64,000 nt of DNA from Jiangella muralis. Lineage in GTDB: Bacteria; Actinomycetota; Actinomycetes; Jiangellales; Jiangellaceae. The position numbers and the translations under genes were made by a program. Every line of letters starts with the position of its first letter. Within the stretch, counting starts at the first letter, position 1. Location: positions 170,322 to 234,321 of the forward strand of contig NZ_KQ434754.1 of assembly GCF_001270745.1 (NCBI RefSeq). Direction: 5' to 3'. Under the pieces are notes generated by a model, which worked only from the letters and a program-made list of their open reading frames with translations, ran no database searches and was not told the origin of the DNA. Of this stretch, positions 34,394 through 41,643 are shown one piece after another.

Positions 34394-34540
34394 GTTAGGA
34401 GCCACCACAGAGATTGACCAGCCACAATACGCACAGCCGATGCTGGTACCGGCCGCCGCGTCCACGGACTGGTCAGTAGTGTCACGACACGACGGCGATG
34501 TCATCACGCTTCGGCCAACCAGGTTTAGCAGGGCTGTCGC

Positions 34541-35431
34541 ATGATCCCGGAACGGGATATTGCATTGCGCGTGACTAGCCCATTTTCCCCGGAATGGGCG
34601 GTTGCGATCGATTCGTTCGCGACCGCTCTACGCGCCGCCGGCGCACCCAAGACAACCATCGACACCCGCACCGCCCACGTCAAGCGGCTCGCGCGCGTGT
34701 TCTCCCCGACAGGGCCGTGGGAGATCACCGACGACGAGCTGATCCGCTGGGTCGGTGGCGAACGCTGGGCGGCGGAGACCCGCCGCAGCTACTACGCCTC
34801 GTTCAGGAAGTTCTACGGCTGGGCGTACGGCACCGCCCGCACGACGGCGAACCCGGCGCTCGCGCTGCCGAGCGTCGCGCCCGGCCAGCCCAGCCCGCGG
34901 CCGACACCGGACCGCGTCTACAAGGAAACGCTGCTAGCGGCGAGCCGCCGCGAGCGGCTGATGGTGCGGCTCGCTGAGGAGCAGGGCCTACGCCGCGGTG
35001 AGGTCGCGGTTGCCCACTCCGACGACCTCATAGAGGACCTGACCGGCTGGTCGCTGCTGGTGCACGGCAAGGGTGGCAAGACCCGCGTCGTGCCGCTGCT
35101 GGACACCGTCGCCGCCGAGCTGCTGATGCTCGGCCCGGGTTACTTCTTCCCCGGCCACGTCGACGGCCACCTGTCGCCGCGCTGGGTCGGCAAGCTGCTC
35201 GCGCGGCTCATGCCCGGCAAGTGGACGATGCACTCGCTGCGGCACCGGTTCGCGAGCAAGGCGTACGCGGCCGGCGACGACCTGTTCGCGCTCCAAGACG
35301 TGCTCGGCCACGCCAGCCCCAACACGACCCGCCGGTACGTCCACGTGCCCGACGACCGTCGACGGCGGCTGGTGCACGCCGCCGCCGGCGTGCCGGTGCG
35401 GCGCCGCGAGCCGGGCGAGCTGGCGGCATGA
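34541..35431 (+). CDS. int: Tyrosine-recombinase integrase
   Basis: A 296-residue integrase. Residues about 15-105 are the SAM-like core-binding domain; the catalytic domain contains Arg151 (EEQGLRRGE), Lys180 (HGKGGKTR), His231 and Arg234 (HSLRHRF), His257 (LGHAS) and the nucleophile Tyr266 (RRYVHVP), so the site is complete. It lacks an N-terminal arm-binding domain of the lambda type and is short for a phage integrase. It lies just inside attL and reads into the element. It would recombine attP with the tRNA-Arg 3' end. Confidence 0.93.
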   Translation: MIPERDIALRVTSPFSPEWAVAIDSFATALRAAGAPKTTIDTRTAHVKRLARVFSPTGPWEITDDELIRWVGGERWAAETRRSYYASFRKFYGWAYGTARTTANPALALPSVAPGQPSPRPTPDRVYKETLLAASRRERLMVRLAEEQGLRRGEVAVAHSDDLIEDLTGWSLLVHGKGGKTRVVPLLDTVAAELLMLGPGYFFPGHVDGHLSPRWVGKLLARLMPGKWTMHSLRHRFASKAYAAGDDLFALQDVLGHASPNTTRRYVHVPDDRRRRLVHAAAGVPVRRREPGELAA

Positions 35432-35460
35432 GGGGACCGGGGGCGATGACGACCAGCCGA

Positions 35461-35706
35461 TCAGCCGCGCCGGGCGGCCTCGAACCGCTCGACCACGACG
35501 GCCAGCGACGACCCCAGCGCCTCGGCCACGTGCGCCAGCTCGACCACGTCGAGCCGGCGTTCCCCGGACTCGTACTTGGATACGAACGATTGGTGCGCGC
35601 CGAGCCGACCGGCGACGTCGTACTGGGTCAGTCCGGCCTCGCGCCGCAGCTGCCGCAGCACCGCGCACAGGTGCTCGTACTCGGCCGAGCGCCGCGACTT
35701 CTCCAC
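35461..35706 (-). CDS. Small XRE-family helix-turn-helix regulator
   Basis: An 81-residue protein that is almost wholly a Cro/C1-type domain: RREAGLTQYDVAGRLGAHQSFVSKYESGERRLDVVELAHVAEALG. GTG start at 35706. It converges on the integrase 3' end and is divergent from the small plus-strand gene at 35798. The 91-bp gap holds ATCCCAAACCAGGAT (35737-35751) and the palindrome GATCATGATC (35749-35758), possible operators. It may control the plus-strand small-gene module. Confidence 0.85.
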   Translation of the reverse strand: MEKSRRSAEYEHLCAVLRQLRREAGLTQYDVAGRLGAHQSFVSKYESGERRLDVVELAHVAEALGSSLAVVVERFEAARRG

Positions 35707-35797
35707 GGGGTGAACTCGACCGGCTCACCTCGCGATATCCCAAACCAGGATCATGATCAGTGTGCCGCCGCGCGGCCCGCGTGAGAGGACCAAAACC

Positions 35798-36130
35798 ATG
35801 ACCACCACGACCGAAGCCGTCGCGACCGACGTCAAGCGCCCGATCGGTGCCCGTGAGGTCCAAGCCGTCGCCGACATCCTCGACACGCACCGGGAACTGG
35901 CGCCGCCGACCTACCTGACGATCGGCCGGCACAGCGAGCACCTCGGCGGCAACGTCTACGCCAGCTGGACCGTCGAGAGCCGCGAGGACATCGCCGCCTG
36001 GGCCGCCATGCTCGGCGTCCGCGTCTATGAGTACATGACCGGCCCCGGGTGCTCCGTGCGCGCCACCGTCACCGTCGACGGCCTCGACATCGAGCTGGGG
36101 CTGCTCTGTCCCGGCGGGCAGGACCAATGA
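35798..36130 (+). CDS. Prophage protein of unknown function
   Basis: A 110-residue protein. The N-terminal 45 residues are helical; the centre has YASWTVESREDIAAWAAMLGVRVYEY, and the end is a beta hairpin (CSVRATVTVDGLDIELGLLC). No family was recognised. An AGAGGA site precedes the ATG. It opens a short plus-strand gene group and overlaps the next gene by ATGA. Confidence 0.65.
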   Translation: MTTTTEAVATDVKRPIGAREVQAVADILDTHRELAPPTYLTIGRHSEHLGGNVYASWTVESREDIAAWAAMLGVRVYEYMTGPGCSVRATVTVDGLDIELGLLCPGGQDQ

Positions 36131-36399
36131 GCGCCCGCGGCGACCACGCCGAGTACGTCGCGTTCGCGCGGCGGGTGCTACGCGCACTGGGCCGGCGCAT
36201 GGCGGCGTCCGACCCCGAAGACCTGGTCGAGCTGCTCGCGCTGTCACGCGACGTCGACGCCGCGATCGTGCAGGCCATCGTCGGGTTGCGCGACGCCGGA
36301 TTCTCCTGGGCAGAGATCGCTGTAGCCACCGGGACCACGCGGCAGGCCGCCCATAAGCGGTGGGCCGCGGACGTCGATCGGCTGTCAACCGCGAGTTGA
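36127..36399 (+). CDS. Small sigma-region-4-like helix-turn-helix protein
   Basis: A 90-residue helical protein. The C-terminal GLRDAGFSWAEIAVATGTTRQAAHKRWAADVDRL resembles the helix-turn-helix of sigma factor region 4 or a small resolvase-like domain. The N-terminal half has no sigma region 2. A DNA-binding role in the prophage is likely; its target is unknown. ATGA-coupled to the gene before. Confidence 0.65.
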   Translation: MSARGDHAEYVAFARRVLRALGRRMAASDPEDLVELLALSRDVDAAIVQAIVGLRDAGFSWAEIAVATGTTRQAAHKRWAADVDRLSTAS

Positions 36400-36457
36400 C
36401 GCCGATGACCAAGCGGCGACAGAGGGGAGGTCCCGCGTTTCCCGACCGTGAACGAGC

Positions 36458-36493
36458 GGACCCGCCGGGTGCTACCAACACGCCGGCGGGTCC
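36458..36493 (+). terminator. Hairpin terminator
   Basis: GGACCCGCCGG (36458-36468) and CCGGCGGGTCC (36483-36493) pair perfectly and are followed by TTGATCC. It separates the first two-gene unit from the unit starting at 36531. Confidence 0.65.
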
Positions 36494-36530
36494 TTGATCC
36501 ACCCACCTGCCTACACAGGAGGACAGACCC

Positions 36531-36722
36531 ATGCCAGACCCTACCCACCACCCGATGGTCCAGCTGGTCGACCTCGTGCTGGACGACCTCGACCGCGTGC
36601 GCGGCCAGCTCGACGGCGCCCGGGTCACGCTCGCCGCGGCGGCCGAGACCGTCGACGCCCAGCGCATCGGCCTGACGGCGCTGCGCGAGCAGCTCGCCAA
36701 GACGCCGGCGGCGGCACGATGA
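36531..36722 (+). CDS. Small helical prophage protein
   Basis: A 63-residue protein, predicted to be one long amphipathic helix or coiled coil (VQLVDLVLDDLDRVRGQLDGARVTLAAAAETVDAQ). A strong AGGAGGACAG site precedes the ATG at 36531. No family recognised. The next gene overlaps it by ATGA. Confidence 0.6.
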   Translation: MPDPTHHPMVQLVDLVLDDLDRVRGQLDGARVTLAAAAETVDAQRIGLTALREQLAKTPAAAR

Positions 36723-36976
36723 GCGCCGGACACCTCTGGTGGGCGCAGCGGACCACGAGATGGGCCGTCGACGTCGACGGCTCCCGCATCGGCCCGGACG
36801 GCGCCCGCACCGTCGCGCCGGCGCTCGACGTGATCGCGGACGCTGAGATCGTCACCACGGACCCGATCGCCACCGCGGCCGCAGGCCGCGACCTGCGAGC
36901 CGCCTCCGACGTGGTCGCCGGGATCGCACGGCGTGGCCTCGCCGACGAGACGGGCGGTGGCGGCCATGCTGCGTGA
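36719..36976 (+). CDS. Small prophage protein of unknown function
   Basis: An 85-residue protein starting MSAGHLWWAQRTTRWAVDVD, with a beta-rich start and a helical end. Overlaps its upstream neighbour by four bases and its downstream neighbour by eleven. No family recognised. Confidence 0.55.
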   Translation: MSAGHLWWAQRTTRWAVDVDGSRIGPDGARTVAPALDVIADAEIVTTDPIATAAAGRDLRAASDVVAGIARRGLADETGGGGHAA

Positions 36977-37079
36977 CCCTAAGTTCCTCGCCTTGGTCGT
37001 GCTCGCCGTGCTGCTGGCGTTCGTCGTCGCCGTGCTGCTCGTCGACCGCCAGGTGATCGACGCACCGATCCGCTACTGA
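36966..37079 (+). CDS. Tiny single-span membrane protein
   Basis: A 37-residue product. Residues about 7-25 (FLALVVLAVLLAFVVAVLLV) form one membrane span, with a short charged N-terminus (MLRDPK) and a polar C-terminus. It overlaps the preceding gene and is followed at once by a hairpin terminator, as expected for the last gene of an operon. A holin- or regulator-like role is possible but unsupported. Confidence 0.55.
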   Translation: MLRDPKFLALVVLAVLLAFVVAVLLVDRQVIDAPIRY

Positions 37080-37092
37080 CCGAACGCACGAC

Positions 37093-37119
37093 GGTCCGGC
37101 ACCGTGGAGGTGCCGGACC
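37093..37119 (+). terminator. Hairpin terminator after the small plus-strand genes
   Basis: GGTCCGGCACC (37093-37103) and GGTGCCGGACC (37109-37119) pair perfectly around a five-base loop. It ends the 36531-37079 unit. Confidence 0.75.
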
Positions 37120-37206
37120 GCTCGCTCTGTGTACCCCATCCACCATCCCAGGCCCCCGCGCAACGTTCCACGCGTCCGGCCTCTCGCGGCGGGACGCTAC
37201 CAGATA

Positions 37207-37221
37207 ATCCCAATTTGGGAT
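37207..37221. promoter_or_regulatory. Perfect palindrome upstream of a small membrane-protein gene
   Basis: ATCCCAATTTGGGAT has 7-bp arms around one base. The half-site ATCCCAA also occurs at 35737 next to the XRE gene, so both may be operators of that regulator. It lies about 50 bp before the ATG at 37270. Confidence 0.5.
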
Positions 37222-37269
37222 ACCGTTCACCGTCGCGCCGCCGTATCAACTGTCCGGGGAGTGTGCTAG

Positions 37270-37485
37270 ATGACGATCATGACGAAACCCACGCCGAGCC
37301 GACCGACGGCCGGGCAGCGCCCGCCGATCGTCCTGCTGCTGGCGCTCGCCCTCGCAGCTGTCGCTCTGGTCGTCGTCCCGATCGTCGTCCTCGAGCAGCG
37401 CGACGCCCGCGGAGACCGCGAGACGCAACAGGAGGTCGAGCAGCTCGACGACGCGCTCTGCTACCCGGGCGAGCCTGGCTGCTGA
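37270..37485 (+). CDS. Small single-span membrane protein
   Basis: A 71-residue protein with a basic N-terminus, one membrane span (PIVLLLALALAAVALVVVPIVV, residues about 19-40) and an acidic extracytoplasmic or cytoplasmic tail ending in two cysteines (CYPGEPGC). Preceded by a perfect palindrome, so it may be expressed under separate control, for example in the lysogen. Function unknown. Confidence 0.55.
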   Translation: MTIMTKPTPSRPTAGQRPPIVLLLALALAAVALVVVPIVVLEQRDARGDRETQQEVEQLDDALCYPGEPGC

Positions 37486-37600
37486 GACTCGGCGTCAACC
37501 TCACCGCCGCAGCAATGGCGCATGGTGCCAGCAGCGGACCTACGGAATGGATGGCCGGAGAGCGGGTCCTCAAGCCTGCGGAGACCCGGCCAGCGCCGAG

Positions 37601-37636
37601 CGGAGCCCCGTCACCCTTCGTGGTGGCGGGGCTCCG
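37601..37636. terminator. Bidirectional terminator at the end of the late operon
   Basis: CGGAGCCCCG (37601-37610) and CGGGGCTCCG (37627-37636) pair perfectly, extended by a partial inner CACC/GGTG stem. It stands between the plus-strand small genes and the 3' end of the 18-kb minus-strand operon, eight bases past its last stop codon. Confidence 0.75.
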
Positions 37637-37643
37637 TCGGTGG

Positions 37644-37838
37644 TCAGGCGCCGCCGCCGATGAGCGACCCGATCGCGGACCCGCCGGCCGCGGCGAGCCC
37701 GGCGGCCAGCCACACGGCCTTCTCCAGGCGACGAATGCGGGACTCGTGGTCGGCGACCTTCGGGACGAGATTCTCCCGCAGCAGCGTGTGGATCTCCACG
37801 ATGCGATCGTGGTCGGAGGTGATCGCGTCGTCGCTCAC
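37644..37838 (-). CDS. Small XhlA-like membrane protein (possible holin accessory)
   Basis: A 64-residue protein: a coiled-coil segment (DRIVEIHTLLRENLVPKVADHESRIRRLEKAV) followed by a glycine-rich membrane span (WLAAGLAAAGGSAIGSLI). This layout matches XhlA/haemolysin-type phage proteins that act with holins. GTG start overlaps the preceding stop (GTGA). It is the last gene of the late operon, far from the endolysin. Confidence 0.65.
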   Translation of the reverse strand: MSDDAITSDHDRIVEIHTLLRENLVPKVADHESRIRRLEKAVWLAAGLAAAGGSAIGSLIGGGA

Positions 37839-38002
37839 GGGGTCGCCTCCGGGCCGGCGGTGCACTCCGGGTCGAGCATCGCGAAGCCGAACTTGTCCCG
37901 CTCCGCCTCGTGCTCGAACCCGTCGACGTGCACGCACATCGGCACGCCGCCGGCGCTGCCGAGCCCGACGATCCTCGTCTCGGTCGTCTCCTCATCGGTC
38001 AT
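37835..38002 (-). CDS. Small prophage protein of unknown function
   Basis: A 55-residue acidic protein (MTDEETTETRIVGLG...CVHVDGFEHEAERDKFGFAML) with two cysteines. Coupled at both ends by four-base overlaps. No family recognised. Confidence 0.55.
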   Translation of the reverse strand: MTDEETTETRIVGLGSAGGVPMCVHVDGFEHEAERDKFGFAMLDPECTAGPEATP

Positions 38003-38529
38003 GCTGCGAAGTACACCCCTCCCACGCTGATGACGTCTCCGGCCGTCCACGGCGCGCCCATCGGTGGCGTGGCGTTGACGCTCAGGCCGTCACCGAACAG
38101 GTTGAAGGCGATGCTGCTCGACATGCGACACACGAGCGTTGTTCGACCGGTCACACTCGTCCCGCGACCGACGTATCCGGCGCCGACGTTCATCCACTGC
38201 GCGCCCGTGACCTCAGTAGGCAGGTCGGACGTGAAGGTGCCGCTGATGGTCGACGTCGACCCGAACACCCACTTCCACTGCCAGGCGACCAGATCACCGA
38301 GCCGTGCCCAGTAGGCGTTCACCGCGCCGTTGCCCACCGTGGCGTTGGTGAAGGTCGGCGTCCAGCTCGACGCGTTGCCCTGCGCCTCGAGTGCGGTGAG
38401 GCGGGCACGGTCGTTGGCGATCTCGTCCGAGGTCGCCTCCTGGCCCAGGTTGAGCAGGTCGGAGAACGGCGAGGCGAGGTCGGTCTCGTCGTAGATGTAG
38501 ATGCCGTTCGCGTCGGGGGAGCCGGGCAC
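37999..38529 (-). CDS. Putative tail-fibre or receptor-binding protein
   Basis: A 176-residue protein. Residues about 5-50 are polar with a short helical segment (DEIANDRARLTALEAQ), resembling a trimerising neck; the rest is beta-rich (WTPTFTNATVGNGAVNAYWARLGDLVAWQWKW), the pattern of small actinophage minor tail proteins. Position after the tail-tip genes supports a role in host binding. GTG start. Confidence 0.6.
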   Translation of the reverse strand: MPGSPDANGIYIYDETDLASPFSDLLNLGQEATSDEIANDRARLTALEAQGNASSWTPTFTNATVGNGAVNAYWARLGDLVAWQWKWVFGSTSTISGTFTSDLPTEVTGAQWMNVGAGYVGRGTSVTGRTTLVCRMSSSIAFNLFGDGLSVNATPPMGAPWTAGDVISVGGVYFAA

Positions 38530-38530
38530 G

Positions 38531-39103
38531 TCAGGCCTCCCTCAGGCACAGGATGACGATCTTGGACAGGATGCTGTTGTACGGGCCGGCCGCGTTGTGG
38601 GCACGCAGGAACACGTTCTCCGAGTTCGCCGGCTCGTTGTCCGCCCGCGCCGTGCACACGACCAGGCCGCCGGCTGCGGTGAGGAGCCCCTGAACGATGA
38701 CCTCGGTCGGCGTGAACGGTGCGCCGTGCGGCTCGACGGCCTGGCCGTCGTCGAAGTCGACGTCGAGCAGGGTGGTGAAGTGCACCCGGTAGCCGATGTA
38801 CTCCGGCCAGATGTCGCCGATGGACGCGAACACCCGGTTCTCGTTGTCGACGACCAGGATGCGCAAGGTGCTCGGCCGGGGCCCCGACTCGTGCTCGGTG
38901 TCGAACAGGTCGGCGCGCCCGGTGCCGCCGCGCTTCACGGGCAGCGTGCCGCTGGTGATCTGGTCGGCGCGGTGGGTGCCAGACGTGCGGTGCCGGGCGA
39001 GGTAGTCCCGGCTGACGTTGATCTCGTCGTACGCCTGCCGGATGTCCTCCGAGCCCGCGACGGTGTCGTAGCCGACCGCGGCGGCGTCGTCGCCGTTGGC
39101 CAT
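38531..39103 (-). CDS. Minor tail protein (fibre-like)
   Basis: A 190-residue protein. The N-terminal third contains HRADQITSGTLPVKRGGTGRA, a short beta/turn repeat common in tail fibres; the remainder is beta-rich. Lies between the long tail-tip gene and the receptor-binding candidate, with a one-base gap to the latter. Function inferred from position. Confidence 0.65.
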   Translation of the reverse strand: MANGDDAAAVGYDTVAGSEDIRQAYDEINVSRDYLARHRTSGTHRADQITSGTLPVKRGGTGRADLFDTEHESGPRPSTLRILVVDNENRVFASIGDIWPEYIGYRVHFTTLLDVDFDDGQAVEPHGAPFTPTEVIVQGLLTAAGGLVVCTARADNEPANSENVFLRAHNAAGPYNSILSKIVILCLREA

Positions 39104-39106
39104 TCG

Positions 39107-41290
39107 TCAGCCCTCCCAGGCGTACTCGTCGTACGACACCCCGGCCGGGACGTCGTCGTAGCTCACCCCGGGCGGGGTGTACAGGTAGCTGTTCACGGTG
39201 ATGCCGAGCAGGTCCCGCGTGCGCACGGTCATGACGTCGTCGGGCTGCGACCAGGACACCGCTGCGACGGCGCCGGCCTGGAGGCTGCCGTCGGGCATCG
39301 TCATCAGGAATGGCTGGTATGGCCGCACGCTGTAGTCCGAGACGCCGCCCAGGCCGAGCACGCGGCCGAGCGCCCGGGCGCGGCGCAGGATGCCGCGGGC
39401 CAGCCCGGCGCCGGGGTATGGGCGCTCGACGGTGCGGGTGATGGTGCGGGTGCCGGCGACGCCGGCGGCGTCGTAGCGGGTGCGGCGCTGCCCGGTACCG
39501 GCGTCGTCCCACTCGTAGGTGACGACGGCGCTGTCACCCCAGCCGGCGCTCTCGCGGGACAGGGCGTCGGTGAGGTCGGTTGCGGTGAGCGGTGAGGCGG
39601 CGAGCTGGCCGGGCACGATCAGCACCTCGGGGTCCTCGAGGTGCCAGGCGCCGCGCTCGTCGCACCACAGCCGCAGGCTGGCGATGCCGATGATGCCGGA
39701 CAGGTAGTCCCAGGCGCCCTCGCCGGGCTGCCATGGCAGCGCGTCGGTCTCGACGAGCTCGCCGCCCGTGGAGCCGGCGGGCAGCGCGACGCCGAGCACG
39801 TGGCCGAGGACCATGTTCACGCAGTCGCGGATGGTCGACCCGGACGGTGTCATCGCCGTGGTGGCGGTCAGTGCGTAGTCCATCAGCAGCGCGTCGGCCG
39901 ATGCGGCGACCAGCTCGACGGTGACGGCGGCGTGGTCGACGTTCCGGTCCCGCAGGTGGAGGTTGGCGCGGACGCGTGTCGACGGCTGCCAGCCGCCGGG
40001 GTTGAACGGCTCGCCGTACTCGGCGGTGAACGAGGCCAGGTTGAGCCGGCCGTACCGGAACATGGCGTCGTCGACGTAGGCGTGCGGGTTGGTCCCGGAC
40101 AGACGGATCTCCAGCCGGGCGAACCGGTAGTTCTCGGCCTCGCTGGCGCTGGGGACGTTGAGCACCGAGCGGAGGCGATGCCACTGCCCGGCTGCGGGGT
40201 TGGCGGTCGCCGTCCCGACCCACTCGTACTCGACCTGATCGGCGTCGTAGAAGTAGGTGCGCAGGCTGGCCAGCGTGAGAGCCGTAGTGGGGTAGATCCA
40301 CGCCTCCCGGTACCAGCGCACCAGCGTGTCGATCGGGAACATCTCGCTGGTCCACGCGGCTGCCAGCACGCCAGTGCCGGTGCCGGTGATCTCCATCGCG
40401 TAGGTGCCGGTGTGGGCTTGCGCGTCGCTGCGGGCAAGCGCCGAGGCGGCGGTGTCGTTCGGGCTCGGCGACCACTCGCTGACGCCGTACTCGAAAGACG
40501 GGTCGTCCGGGCCGATGACGGTGGGCGCGATCGCCATGTCGGCGAGCGTCTGGCCGGCGTAGTCGGTGGACAGGTCGGACAGCGGGCGGCCGTACCCGAA
40601 CGCCTGCGTCATGGCCACGTGGACTCGCTGCGGCGGGCTGGTGCGCGGGTCGAGGGTGAGGACGGGCGAGGCCCGGTACAGCTGCACGCCGTCCTGGCGC
40701 AGCTGGTCACCGATCTCGTAGCCGGCGGCGGCCCGCGTCTCGACGTGCACGTGGATGTACTCCGGCCGCGCCGGCGCGGCGAACTCGACCTCGATGTGCT
40801 GCCATTGCCCAGCCGGGACGTCGCTGACGGTGACCCGCCCGACCTCGGAGAACCAGCCGCCCTCGCGGACCAGCTCGACGTACATGGTGACCGTGAGCAG
40901 GTCGACGTCAGCCAGCACGCGGGTGGCGGCGGTGTAGGAGTAGAGCCCCTGCACCGGCACGTACTGGAAGCTGGTGCGGGAGTGCGGCAGAGCCGACGAA
41001 GGCGCCGTCCAGGTCGTCACCCACTGGCCGTCGACGAGCACGGTGTCGGCCGGGCCTGGAACGCCGTGAGGGTTGAACCACCAGGACTCCGGGTCCTGCG
41101 CGAAAACGTCCCGGGCGCCGAACTGTCCGTGCCCGTTCGTGGTGACGTCGCGGTCGCGGTTGTCGATCGGGAGGGTTGCGCGCAGGAGCGCGTACGGCAC
41201 ACGGTCCTCGTCGAGGTCCAGCGAGATGGTGTCCGGCTCGAAGGTGAACCCGGCGACCTGCAGCCGGTTGATGTGGGTGGAGGCGGTCAC
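39107..41290 (-). CDS. Tail-tip / minor tail protein
   Basis: A 727-residue protein that begins MTASTHINRLQVAGFTFEPDTISLDLDEDRVPY. An internal region (about 160-400) looks like carbohydrate-binding-type jelly rolls (WQHIEVEFAAPARPEYIHVHVETRA and WHRLRSVLNVPSASEAENYRFARLEIRL). Such modules are common in the tail tips of siphophages of Gram-positive hosts and may touch cell-wall glycans. The C-terminal 200 residues resemble a tail hub. Follows the tape measure and distal-tail genes. Confidence 0.7.
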   Translation of the reverse strand: MTASTHINRLQVAGFTFEPDTISLDLDEDRVPYALLRATLPIDNRDRDVTTNGHGQFGARDVFAQDPESWWFNPHGVPGPADTVLVDGQWVTTWTAPSSALPHSRTSFQYVPVQGLYSYTAATRVLADVDLLTVTMYVELVREGGWFSEVGRVTVSDVPAGQWQHIEVEFAAPARPEYIHVHVETRAAAGYEIGDQLRQDGVQLYRASPVLTLDPRTSPPQRVHVAMTQAFGYGRPLSDLSTDYAGQTLADMAIAPTVIGPDDPSFEYGVSEWSPSPNDTAASALARSDAQAHTGTYAMEITGTGTGVLAAAWTSEMFPIDTLVRWYREAWIYPTTALTLASLRTYFYDADQVEYEWVGTATANPAAGQWHRLRSVLNVPSASEAENYRFARLEIRLSGTNPHAYVDDAMFRYGRLNLASFTAEYGEPFNPGGWQPSTRVRANLHLRDRNVDHAAVTVELVAASADALLMDYALTATTAMTPSGSTIRDCVNMVLGHVLGVALPAGSTGGELVETDALPWQPGEGAWDYLSGIIGIASLRLWCDERGAWHLEDPEVLIVPGQLAASPLTATDLTDALSRESAGWGDSAVVTYEWDDAGTGQRRTRYDAAGVAGTRTITRTVERPYPGAGLARGILRRARALGRVLGLGGVSDYSVRPYQPFLMTMPDGSLQAGAVAAVSWSQPDDVMTVRTRDLLGITVNSYLYTPPGVSYDDVPAGVSYDEYAWEG

Positions 41291-41643
41291 GGGGTCACCT
41301 CCGTGAAGTCGGCCGTGACCACCCAGCGGGTGAGGGTCTGCGTGTCCAGCTCGGTCGTGATCGTGCCCGACACCACGTAGGCGCCAGCGACCGTTGTCAG
41401 GTCGTCATCGGCCAGCGTCAGCACGACCCCCCGGGCGTGCAGCTGCTCCATAGCCGCCGCGGCGGCCTCGTCGGCGCACAGGATCCGCAGCGTCCCCGTA
41501 CGCAGTGCGTGCGGGCGCAGCGTGACGTCCGGGTCGGGCCGGCCGATCAGCTGGTGCACGCGGGTGCGGGCCTCGCGGGTCGGGGACCAGCCGAGCACCA
41601 GCAGCGGCGTCAGGGTGGTGGTGCCGTCGGAGATCGTCGTCAT
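41287..41643 (-). CDS. Small minor tail protein (distal-tail-like)
   Basis: A 118-residue beta-rich protein (MTTISDGTTTLTPLLVLGW...). Start ATG at 41643 overlaps the tape-measure stop by four bases; an upstream in-frame start would extend into the tape-measure gene. In siphophages the gene here is the distal tail or a tail-hub partner. No specific motif was seen. Confidence 0.6.
   Translation of the reverse strand: MTTISDGTTTLTPLLVLGWSPTREARTRVHQLIGRPDPDVTLRPHALRTGTLRILCADEAAAAAMEQLHARGVVLTLADDDLTTVAGAYVVSGTITTELDTQTLTRWVVTADFTEVTP

Noticed and set aside
34161-34544. Open frame crossing attL that encodes ARPKGLEPLTFW
   Set aside because: This peptide is the usual false product of a tRNA 3' end; no start signal or codon bias supports a gene on the left side.
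37835-38050. 71-codon version of the small gene starting at 38050
   Set aside because: The added codons lie within the preceding gene; ATG 38002 forms a regular ATGA overlap.
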